This document shows positions 1 through 4,520 of a DNA stretch of 6,929 nucleotides, one piece after another. Positions within the stretch are counted from its first letter, which is position 1, and each line of letters begins with the position of its first letter. Source of the DNA: JAWLCG01 sp041687295 (GTDB lineage Bacteria > Planctomycetota > Phycisphaerae > SM23-33 > FEN-1343); assembly GCA_041687295.1 (NCBI GenBank), contig JAWLCG010000279.1:1-6929 (forward strand), read 5' to 3'. The notes beneath the pieces were generated by a model. That model saw only the letters and a list, made by a program, of their open reading frames with translations, ran no database searches and was not told where the DNA came from. Made by a program: the position numbers and the translations under genes.

Positions 1-7
1 CACCTCC

Positions 8-60
8 GCCCCGACGGGGCGGCCGTGCCGCCCCGCCCCGCCCGGCCGCCCCTTCGGGGC
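8..60. repeat. GC-rich overlapping hairpins at window edge
   Basis: Three short perfect hairpins lie in a row: GCCCC/GGGGC (8-12 with 16-20), GGGGCGGC/GCCGCCCC with a CGT loop (16-23 with 27-34), and GCCCC/GGGGC with a TTC loop (48-52 with 56-60). The first two share bases 16-20 and are therefore mutually exclusive. No T-tract follows on either strand, so a classical Rho-independent terminator is not shown. No coding frame is recognisable, although the end of a gene lying to the left cannot be excluded. Confidence 0.5.
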
Positions 61-84
61 TCGGCGCATTGGGGGACGCCTGTT

Positions 85-129
85 CCGGGGGCTCACGCCC
101 CCGGCTAAATTCTGCCGCCCTTTCAGGGC
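85..129. repeat. Paired hairpin intergenic repeat
   Basis: A perfect 8-bp stem CCGGGGGC/GCCCCCGG with a TCAC loop (85-104) is followed after 12 bases by GCCCT/AGGGC with a TTC loop (117-129). From memory, this text resembles an intergenic repeat seen many times in planctomycete genomes. Only the two hairpins are visible here, and no second copy occurs in this window. It may be a REP-like element. It lies downstream of corA, about 80 bases past its stop. Confidence 0.5.
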
Positions 130-175
130 TCAGGATGAACAGGGCCGCCGTCGATGGCGCCAGGCGCCCCCCCGC

Positions 176-192
176 GGCGGACATTGTCCGCC
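176..192. repeat. Hairpin just after corA stop
   Basis: A perfect 7-bp stem GGCGGAC/GTCCGCC with a 3-base loop sits 16 bases beyond the corA stop on the minus strand. Its position suits 3'-end protection or termination of the corA mRNA. It lacks a U-tract, so intrinsic termination is uncertain. It could equally be another member of the palindromic repeats that fill this window's intergenic DNA. Confidence 0.45.
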
Positions 193-208
193 CTACCGCT
201 CTTGGGTC

Positions 209-1303
209 TTACCGTTTGCCGCCGAGCCAGCCTTTGCGGCGGAAGTAGTAGAGCATACCGCCGGCCAGGGCCGCCATCGCCGTCAGGACGGCTGGGTAGC
301 CGTAGCGCCAGCCCAGCTCGGGCAGGTTCCAGGGCGAGGCGGTGTCGAAGTTCATGCCGTAGAGGCCCGCGATGAAGCCCAGGGGGATGAAAATCGTAGC
401 GATGATCGTCAGGACCTTCATCACCTCGTTCATGCGGTTGGAGACGCTGGAGAGGTACACGTCGAGCAGGCCGCCGGCGAGTTCGCGGTCGGTCTCGACC
501 ATGTCGATGATCTGGGAGATGTGGTCGTAGCAGTCGCGCAGGTACAGGCGGGTCTCGGGGGCGAACAGGGGGTTCTCCTCGCGGAGCAGGGCGCTGAGCA
601 TCTCCCGCTGGGGCCAGACCGCCCGCCGCAGCGCCAGCAGGTCGCGCCGCGCCTCGTAGATGGCCGAGACGCTCGACGGGTCAGGCCGGTCCATCACGCG
701 GTTCTCCAGGGCCTCGAGCCGTTCGCCCATGGCCTCCAGGACGGGGAAGTTCTGGTCGATGGCGGCGTCGAGCAGCGCGTAGGCGAGGTAGTCCGGCCCG
801 GCCTGGCGGATTCGGCCCTGGCCCTTGCGGAGCCGCTGGCGGACCGGCTCGAAGCAGTCGCCCGGACGCTCCTGGAAGGTCAGCACGAACCGCTCGCCCA
901 GGAACAGGCTCACCTGCTCGGTCTCCAGCCGTTCGTTGAGGAAGACCATCCGCGTGACGATGAACAGTTGCTGGCCGTAGGGCTCGGCCTTGGCCCGCTG
1001 GTGGAGCGTCGCCACGTCCTCCAGCGCCAGGCGGTGCAGGCCGAAGATCTGCCCCAGCCCGGTCAGCACCTCCGCGTCGCCCAGGCCATCGACGTTGACC
1101 CAGCAGACCGGGTGCTCGGCCAGCAGGCCCGGCAACTCGTCAAGCGACTCGACGGGCTTTTCGACCAGGGCGTCGGGGCCGTAGGCGATCACCCGGATCA
1201 CCGGCTTGGGCATCGACGGGTCGATCGACAGTGTCCCGGGCATCGAGCCGGGCGCTTTCTTCGTCCGCCAAGGCCCAAGCCGCGGGGGTCGCATCGTCGC
1301 CAT
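209..1303 (-). CDS. corA: CorA magnesium/cobalt transport protein
   Basis: CorA is a homopentameric inner-membrane channel that takes up Mg2+ (also Co2+ and Ni2+). The product is 364 aa, close to the usual 315-370. The signature YGMNF is at residues 315-319 (GMN 316-318), directly after the first membrane helix (about 295-315). The second helix (about 335-353) ends in a basic tail, YYFRRKGW...GGKR. Residues from about 35 to 290 form the cytoplasmic domain and long charged helix (for example LEAMGERLEALENRV), which in known CorA proteins senses Mg2+. The ATG at 1303 is chosen because AAGGAG lies 8 bases upstream (1312-1317); the in-frame Met31 has no ribosome binding site. The open frame runs on upstream to 2527, but that part only mirrors the divergent LolA-like gene. 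No Mg2+ riboswitch is apparent in the 120-base leader. The function is secure; ion preference among CorA, ZntB-like and similar members is less so. Confidence 0.95.
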   Translation of the reverse strand: MATMRPPRLGPWRTKKAPGSMPGTLSIDPSMPKPVIRVIAYGPDALVEKPVESLDELPGLLAEHPVCWVNVDGLGDAEVLTGLGQIFGLHRLALEDVATLHQRAKAEPYGQQLFIVTRMVFLNERLETEQVSLFLGERFVLTFQERPGDCFEPVRQRLRKGQGRIRQAGPDYLAYALLDAAIDQNFPVLEAMGERLEALENRVMDRPDPSSVSAIYEARRDLLALRRAVWPQREMLSALLREENPLFAPETRLYLRDCYDHISQIIDMVETDRELAGGLLDVYLSSVSNRMNEVMKVLTIIATIFIPLGFIAGLYGMNFDTASPWNLPELGWRYGYPAVLTAMAALAGGMLYYFRRKGWLGGKR

Positions 1304-1350
1304 GGGGGGGGCTCCTTGCGGCGGGCTGCCCCAAAAGCGTGCCCGCTCCG

Positions 1351-1356
1351 TATAAT
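1351..1356 (+). promoter_or_regulatory. Perfect -10 box for the LolA-like gene
   Basis: TATAAT is a perfect sigma-70-type -10 hexamer in very GC-rich DNA, 67 bases before the ATG at 1424, which gives a leader of about 60 nt. No good -35 is present: the best is CTGCCC at 1326-1331 with a 19-base spacer. On the other strand the overlapping CATTAT (1352-1357), with TGGCCA 16 bases upstream (1374-1379), could serve corA, making this a shared divergent promoter. That second reading is weak. Confidence 0.5.
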
Positions 1357-1423
1357 GCGCATAACCTTGGCCCTGGCCACGGGTCTGATTGGCCGGTGGG
1401 GCCGTTGACGTGAAAGGAATCGT

Positions 1424-2263
1424 ATGACATTCGCCTCCGCACTGCAAACGCTCGCCATCGCCCTGGGCGCCCTGCTGGGCCTGCAGCCGGCCGACCCGGC
1501 GGCACCCTTGGCCGATATGACCGTCACCGCCACCACCGCCCCGGCCGCCAGCGCCGAGGCCCTGGCGGCGCTCGACCGCCTCGAGCAGGCGGGCCGGCAG
1601 TACCCGGCCTTGGCCTCGCAGGTCGAGTACACCGTCGAGGACCTCGCCTTCGCCGACCGCGAGACCCGCACCGGAAAGGTCTTCTACCAGCAGGCCCCCC
1701 AGCCCGCCGGGCCCGACCGCTTTCGCATCTCCTTCGATACGGTGCAGGCCGGCCTGCAGGGCCCGCGCGTCCGCGAGGAGGTCGATTACGTCTTCGACGG
1801 CTACTGGCTCACCAGCCGAAAGCCCCGCATCAAGCAGATGGTCCGCTACCAGGTCGCCCGCCCCGGCGAGCCGGCCACCGACGCGCTGAAGCTGGGCAAG
1901 GGGCCCTTCCCCGTGCCCTTCGGCCAGCAGAAGGATGAGGTGCTCCGCCAGTTCACCGTCACCACCCGCCCGGCCCGGCCCGGCGACCCGGCCAACGCCG
2001 ACTACCTCCGCCTGGTGCCCCGCCAACGGCCCGAGGAGGGCGGCCTGGCCGTCAAGGAACTGGAGATGTGGATCGACGTGCGTGGCCTGCCCGTGCGGAT
2101 CCGCAGCGTCGACGACCAGAACGCCAAGATCACCGTCGTCCGCTTCGCCGAAATCGACACCGCCCCCCGTCTGACCGACGAGACCTTCGCCCTGCCCCGC
2201 CCGCCGAGCGACTGGGAATTCCGCATCGAACCCCTCCGCGACGGGGCCCAGATCGCCCCCTAA
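1424..2263 (+). CDS. Putative exported LolA-fold protein
   Basis: The 279-aa product has a hydrophobic N-terminus (residues 5-20, LQTLAIALGALLGLQ) that looks like a Sec signal, with possible cleavage near Ala26-Ala30; the n-region has no positive charge, which is unusual. A Pro/Ala/Thr linker follows to about 45. The rest reads like the lipoprotein-carrier fold of LolA, RseB and DUF2092-type proteins: GKVFYQ (84-89), DYVFDGYWL (121-129), YLRLVPR (194-200), ELEMWIDVRGLPVRIR (212-227), then the closing strand TVVRFAEIDT and DETFALPRP (252-260). Such proteins use a half-barrel to hold a lipid or lipoprotein in the periplasm. True LolA is about 200 aa, so this is better called LolA-like, substrate unknown. 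The start is fixed by AAAGGA 5 bases before the ATG and an in-frame stop at 1406. It is divergent from corA and isolated, so its context gives no function. Confidence 0.75.
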   Translation: MTFASALQTLAIALGALLGLQPADPAAPLADMTVTATTAPAASAEALAALDRLEQAGRQYPALASQVEYTVEDLAFADRETRTGKVFYQQAPQPAGPDRFRISFDTVQAGLQGPRVREEVDYVFDGYWLTSRKPRIKQMVRYQVARPGEPATDALKLGKGPFPVPFGQQKDEVLRQFTVTTRPARPGDPANADYLRLVPRQRPEEGGLAVKELEMWIDVRGLPVRIRSVDDQNAKITVVRFAEIDTAPRLTDETFALPRPPSDWEFRIEPLRDGAQIAP

Positions 2264-2299
2264 CGATGCGCCCGGGGGCTTCGAAGACGGAAGAGGGGC

Positions 2300-2325
2300 C
2301 ACAGAGGCACAGAGGGCACAGAGAT
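2300..2325. repeat. CACAGAG short tandem repeat
   Basis: Three near-identical units run head to tail: CACAGAGG (2300-2307), CACAGAGGG (2308-2316) and CACAGAGAT (2317-2325). A degenerate trailing part (TCACACAGACTTAGAGAG) follows. They begin 37 bases after the LolA-like stop. Similar CACAGAG arrays are familiar from intergenic DNA of planctomycetes and some other environmental bacteria. The function is unknown. Confidence 0.7.
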
Positions 2326-2406
2326 AGGAATCACACAGACTTAGAGAGTTTTTGAGGGGAGATTCACGTTGCGCGGGGCGTCTTCGCGGCCGGATCCCGT
2401 GGGCGT

Positions 2407-2463
2407 CCCTTTCTCCAAGCCCACGGATGGAGGTTCGCTTGCGAACCGCAATCCGTGGGGGTC
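2407..2463. repeat. Dispersed nested-hairpin repeat, copy 1
   Basis: This copy carries the outer stem CCCACGGAT/ATCCGTGGG (2420-2428 with 2451-2459) enclosing a second perfect stem GGTTCGC/GCGAACC with a TT loop (2432-2438 with 2441-2447). The 22 bases at 2407-2428 and the 16 bases at 2448-2463 recur exactly at 6644-6681, where the 19-base inner hairpin (2429-2447) is missing. Exact repetition 4.2 kb apart plus the palindromic core marks a REP-like dispersed element. Together with the neighbouring features it fills the gene-free stretch 2264-2773. Confidence 0.85.
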
Positions 2464-2509
2464 TCGGACGGGCTATCCGAAGGCGCCCCCGCCCCCTCGC
2501 CGCCCGCGC

Positions 2510-2571
2510 AAAAAAAAGCTGGCCCACCGGCGGCGTGCGGGGGGAGACACGCCATCACGGTAAGGCCAGCT
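2510..2571 (-). terminator. Rho-independent terminator, minus strand
   Basis: Read on the minus strand, a layered hairpin (AGCTGGCC/GGCCAGCT, 2564-2571 with 2517-2524; then ACCG/CGGT; then GGCGTG/CACGCC with a 10-base loop) runs straight into eight U residues (2510-2517). This is the only hairpin in the window with a proper U-tract. It would end leftward transcripts, either the trmO mRNA (stop about 200 bases upstream) or a short RNA starting near 2590. It also shields the LolA-like gene from antisense read-through. Confidence 0.75.
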
Positions 2572-2590
2572 GTTGAGGCGGCGTTACAAG
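2510..2590 (-). ncRNA. Candidate small RNA, about 80 nt
   Basis: A promoter-like pair (2597-2625) predicts a start near 2590, and the terminator above predicts an end near 2510. The resulting RNA would be mostly one hairpin with a U-tail and a single-stranded 5' end of about 19 nt. No open frame with a ribosome binding site is seen, and I recognise no known RNA family. If transcription starts a few bases further upstream, GUUGGCCC (2591-2598 on the complement) could pair with GGGCCAGC and compete with the terminator stem. This is inference from sequence architecture only; the same DNA may be just the 3' UTR of trmO. Confidence 0.25.
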
Positions 2591-2596
2591 GGCCAA

Positions 2597-2625
2597 CTTC
2601 TACCCCTCCGCCATTCTGGGGTCAA
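2597..2625 (-). promoter_or_regulatory. Candidate promoter for the small RNA
   Basis: On the minus strand TTGACC (2620-2625) and TAGAAG (2597-2602) are separated by exactly 17 bases, matching sigma-70 geometry. The -35 is strong (5 of 6). The -10 has TA and AA but lacks the final T. It points at the terminator at 2510-2571 and not at any coding frame. Confidence 0.35.
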
Positions 2626-2683
2626 GCGGAAAGTACGCCTTTTGCTGCCGAAAAGCGAATCACCCGCCACCGTCGCCGTACGC

Positions 2684-2715
2684 GTAGCTACCGCATAGCT
2701 TTATGCGATGGCTAC
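2684..2715. repeat. Strong isolated hairpin after trmO
   Basis: A 14-position stem (2684-2697 with 2702-2715) has 12 Watson-Crick pairs, one G-U pair and one C-A mismatch, closed by a 4-base loop (GCTT on the plus strand, AAGC on the minus). It sits 58 bases past the trmO stop. No U-tract follows on either strand. It may stabilise the trmO mRNA 3' end, be the stem of an unrecognised RNA, or be a repeat with no other copy in this window. Confidence 0.55.
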
Positions 2716-2773
2716 CCTGCAGGCATATTCACAATTTGAGCGACTTACACGTTTTTTCTTCCGCGGGCCCCGT

Positions 2774-3277
2774 CTACATGGGCGCGGGGCGTTGGCGCTG
2801 CTGCCAGGCGTGCTCGTGGGGGACGCGGTTCTCCAACCAGCCAGCCCAGGCGTCGGGGTAGCTGTCCAGGCGAGGCACGTAGGGCTTGATGTCGAGCAGC
2901 GGCGAGCCGTCGAGCATGTCCAGGCCCTCGACCTCCAGCGAGCAGCCCCGCACGCGGACCAGGCGGACGCAGGTCAGCCCGAGGCGGTTGGGCCGAAGCA
3001 GCGAGCGGGTGGCGAACACGCCGCGGGGGGCGCTGTCCAGGCGGGGGATGACGCGGGTGGCGATCTCGCCGATGGGCAGGCTCTGGTAGACCAGCCAGAT
3101 GCGGTCGAAGCCGTCCAGGTCGGCCAGGGCCGGCTCGTAGGCGGGCAGCAGGGCCACGCTGCCGCGGACGTCGCCGGCGGTGCCCTGGATGGGCAGGTCG
3201 TCGGCGCGTTTGAACGGCGTGTGCACGTAGCCGACGATCTCGAAGGGGCCCAGTGTCTGGATTTGCGGCGTCGGCAT
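2774..3277 (-). CDS. trmO: tRNA m6t6A37 methyltransferase (TrmO/TsaA)
   Basis: Members of this family (E. coli YaeB/TrmO) use S-adenosylmethionine to methylate N6 of t6A37 in ANN-decoding tRNAs such as tRNA-Thr, improving decoding. The 167-aa product shows the family pattern in order: IVGYVHTPFK (14-23), DLDGFDRIWLVY (53-64), GVFATRSLLRPNRLGL (86-101) and LDMLDGSPLLDIKPYVP (119-135). It is a single TsaA-like beta-barrel domain and lacks the extra C-terminal domain of the 235-aa E. coli enzyme, as in many other bacteria and archaea. The ATG at 3277 has GGAGG 8 bases upstream (3286-3290); the frame continues upstream into the mobile element but without family similarity. It has its own promoter at 3349-3377 and is transcribed away from ispF. 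Family assignment is firm; the exact tRNA substrate is inferred. Confidence 0.9.
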   Translation of the reverse strand: MPTPQIQTLGPFEIVGYVHTPFKRADDLPIQGTAGDVRGSVALLPAYEPALADLDGFDRIWLVYQSLPIGEIATRVIPRLDSAPRGVFATRSLLRPNRLGLTCVRLVRVRGCSLEVEGLDMLDGSPLLDIKPYVPRLDSYPDAWAGWLENRVPHEHAWQQRQRPAPM

Positions 3278-3348
3278 TGTGGCGCCCTCCACCGGTATTG
3301 GTGCCCTGGCCAGAGGCCTGCCCCCCGGCCGATCGGATTTGGCAGACG

Positions 3349-3377
3349 ATTCTAGCGAACCGGCGGCGCGAAGTAAA
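3349..3377 (-). promoter_or_regulatory. trmO promoter
   Basis: On the minus strand TTTACT (3372-3377; 4 of 6) and TAGAAT (3349-3354; 5 of 6) are spaced by 17 bases, giving a start near 3342 and a leader of about 65 nt before the trmO ATG. This is the best complete promoter in the window. Its -35 directly touches the 7-bp direct repeat bordering the mobile element, so everything upstream of the -35 has been replaced by inserted DNA. Confidence 0.6.
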
Positions 3378-3384
3378 CCGTTCA
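3378..3384. repeat. Target-site duplication, left copy
   Basis: CCGTTCA at this position recurs in the same orientation at 3684-3690, immediately outside the two ends of the inverted-repeat element. This is what staggered cutting by a transposase leaves. Confidence 0.65.
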
Positions 3385-3683
3385 GGCTCTCATCCCGAAT
3401 AGTTGATGAGAACAAACTCCCCCGGGGCTCTGCCCCGGACCCCGGGATTTACCGCTTTGAGGCCACCAGCAGAACACAGCAGGCGGCACCTCCGAGAGGG
3501 GCCGCCCGTGCTGTACGGCCCCCCTGGTGGCGCTCGGGGCGCTCTTCAGCGCCAGCGTTGCCCGATCCTCCGTCAGGACACCCGGAACATGCCCGCACAT
3601 GCTGGTGGCCCGAAAGCGGTAAACCCCGGGGGCTTGGGGGCAGGCCCCCATTCCTCTTTCTCAACGATTCGGGATGAGAAGCT
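3385..3683. mobile_element. MITE-like element, 299 bp
   Basis: Both ends carry long imperfect inverted repeats: 3385-3470 on the left and 3601-3683 on the right. Shared blocks include CTCATCCCGAAT (3389-3400, reverse complement 3667-3678), TTTACCGCTTT (inverted near 3613-3623) and GGCCACCAGC (3461-3470, reverse complement 3601-3610). The 130-base centre folds by itself: ACAGCA-GGCGGC with GCCGCC-TGCTGT (3476-3514), and GGCGCT/AGCGCC with a CTTC loop (3538-3553). A 7-bp direct repeat CCGTTCA borders it. It has no transposase and no believable gene, so it would be moved in trans by an autonomous relative elsewhere in the genome. I cannot assign the family; 7-bp duplications occur in several IS groups. 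It separates the divergent trmO and ispF promoters. Confidence 0.8.
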
Positions 3684-3690
3684 CCGTTCA
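3684..3690. repeat. Target-site duplication, right copy
   Basis: Second copy of CCGTTCA (see 3378-3384), directly after the right end of the element and 24 bases before the ispF -35-like hexamer. Confidence 0.65.
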
Positions 3691-3713
3691 TTCGCCCAGG
3701 CGCAGCTGCGGGC

Positions 3714-3742
3714 TTGCCGCGGCGGGCGCCATCGGCTAGGCT
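3714..3742 (+). promoter_or_regulatory. Candidate ispF promoter, leaderless geometry
   Basis: TTGCCG (3714-3719) and TAGGCT (3737-3742) have a 17-base spacer. The -10 ends only 8 bases before the ispF ATG at 3751, so transcription would start at or within a couple of bases of the start codon. This fits the absence of a convincing Shine-Dalgarno sequence before ispF. Both hexamers are only moderate matches. Confidence 0.35.
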
Positions 3743-3750
3743 TTGTCGGC

Positions 3751-4233
3751 ATGTACCGCGTGGGTCTGGGCTATGACAGTCACCGATTCGACGCCGCTCG
3801 GCCTCTGGTGCTGGGCGGGGTGCGGATCGCCGGCGCCGCCGGCCTGGCCGGCCATAGCGACGCCGACGCCGCGCTGCACGCCGTCATCGACGCGCTGCTC
3901 GGGGCGGCCGGCCTGGGCGACATCGGCGAGCAGTTTCCCGATACCGACCCCGCCTACCGCGGCGCCGACTCGGCCGAACTGCTGCGGGCCGCCCTGGACA
4001 GGGTCGGCGACGCCGGCTGGGCCGTGCAGAATTGCGACCTGACGATCATCACCGAGCAGCCCCGCCTCAAGGCGCACAAGCCGGCCATGCGCGACCGCAT
4101 CGCCGCGCTGCTGGAGCTGCCGCCCTCGGCCGTCGCCGTCAAGGCCAAGACCAACGAGGGAATGGGCGCCATCGGCCGAGGCGAGGGCCTGGCCGCCCTG
4201 GCCGTGGTGATGCTCGAACCGATGGCGGTATAG
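3751..4233 (+). CDS. ispF: 2-C-methyl-D-erythritol 2,4-cyclodiphosphate synthase
   Basis: IspF closes 4-diphosphocytidyl-methylerythritol 2-phosphate into the 2,4-cyclodiphosphate with release of CMP, in the MEP route to isoprenoids; it works as a cytoplasmic homotrimer. The product is 160 aa, the normal length. Visible family features are GYDSHRF with metal ligands Asp9 and His11, GHSDADAALHA with the third ligand His43, the loop LGDIGEQFPDTDP (55-67), GADS (71-74) and KTNEGMGAIGRGEG (133-146). All key residues are intact. The ATG is set by the family's usual MxRxGxGxD beginning; the frame stays open upstream to 3403 through the mobile element, but that part is not IspF. No strong ribosome binding site is seen. 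cysS follows after 287 bases on the same strand, a pairing found in many bacteria. Confidence 0.97.
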   Translation: MYRVGLGYDSHRFDAARPLVLGGVRIAGAAGLAGHSDADAALHAVIDALLGAAGLGDIGEQFPDTDPAYRGADSAELLRAALDRVGDAGWAVQNCDLTIITEQPRLKAHKPAMRDRIAALLELPPSAVAVKAKTNEGMGAIGRGEGLAALAVVMLEPMAV

Positions 4234-4236
4234 CAG

Positions 4237-4309
4237 GTAGGTCGGGGATACCTCCCCGACAGATGGACCCCGGTCCGCCGCCGGTGTCGGGGAGGTATCC
4301 CCGACCTAC
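4237..4309. repeat. Perfect 25-bp inverted repeat after ispF
   Basis: Arms 4237-4261 and 4285-4309 are exact reverse complements over 25 bases, starting with GTAGGTCGGGG and ending with CCCCGACCTAC. Each arm is also its own hairpin: GTCGGGGA/TCCCCGAC with a 4-base loop (TACC or GGTA). The 23-base spacer contains GGACC/GGTCC. It begins 3 bases after the ispF stop. It has no U-tract. It may be a REP-type repeat, an attenuator, or a mRNA-stabilising stem between ispF and cysS. Confidence 0.85.
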
Positions 4310-4353
4310 GATCCATAGAGCCCCAGGCTTGTCCGAGGGCCAAGACCTGAAGA

Positions 4354-4378
4354 CGTGGCTACAGACGCCGTAGCCACG
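4354..4378. repeat. Perfect 9-bp hairpin in cysS leader
   Basis: CGTGGCTAC (4354-4362) and GTAGCCACG (4370-4378) pair perfectly around the 7-base loop AGACGCC. It is the second of three hairpins between ispF and cysS. The function is unknown; no U-tract follows. Confidence 0.65.
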
Positions 4379-4405
4379 GCACCCGGGCGCTGGATGGAGC
4401 TCGGC

Positions 4406-4454
4406 GGTACGCGGAACCTCGCCGGCGCGACGCTTCGGCGAGAACCCACGTACC
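4406..4454. repeat. Two-tier hairpin in cysS leader
   Basis: GGTACG/CGTACC (4406-4411 with 4449-4454) encloses a symmetric 6x6 internal loop and then CTCGCCG/CGGCGAG (4418-4424 with 4436-4442) with an 11-base loop. It ends 66 bases before the cysS ATG. A structure with a symmetric internal loop upstream of a tRNA synthetase gene could be regulatory, but I recognise no known family and it may be one more intergenic repeat. Confidence 0.5.
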
Positions 4455-4520
4455 CTACCCTTGGCGGGCAAATCTCGACGAGGCCCGGCGGCGTACGAAT
4501 ACAAGAGAGCGAGCTGACGA

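Noticed and set aside
521..1408. 295-codon open frame antisense to corA
   Set aside because: Typical third-position GC shadow of a real gene; no ribosome binding site or recognisable domain.
2300..2325. CACAGAG units as a possible CRISPR array
   Set aside because: Units are 8-9 bases, directly adjacent, with no spacers; this is a simple tandem repeat.
1304..2527. Upstream continuation of the corA open frame to 2527 (772 codons in total)
   Set aside because: It lies antisense to the LolA-like gene and across a hairpin repeat, has low-complexity Gly/Leu/Ala text with no family pattern, and the ribosome binding site at 1312-1317 sets the corA start at 1303.
2583..2598. GG-N10-GC on the minus strand, as in sigma-54 promoters
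   Set aside because: Only 7 of the 13 defined positions of the sigma-54 consensus match, the TT before the GC is absent, and no enhancer site is seen.
2264..2739. Several small open frames in the spacer after the LolA-like gene (for example 2352-2576, 2455-2739)
   Set aside because: They run through palindromic repeats and the terminator, have no ribosome binding sites that decide a start, and have repeat-derived composition.
4400..4416. GGCGGTACGCGG resembles the T-box antiterminator motif upstream of a tRNA synthetase gene
   Set aside because: It lacks the required UGGN and one base of the core, there is no terminator with a U-tract after it, and no specifier stem-loop with a Cys codon could be identified.
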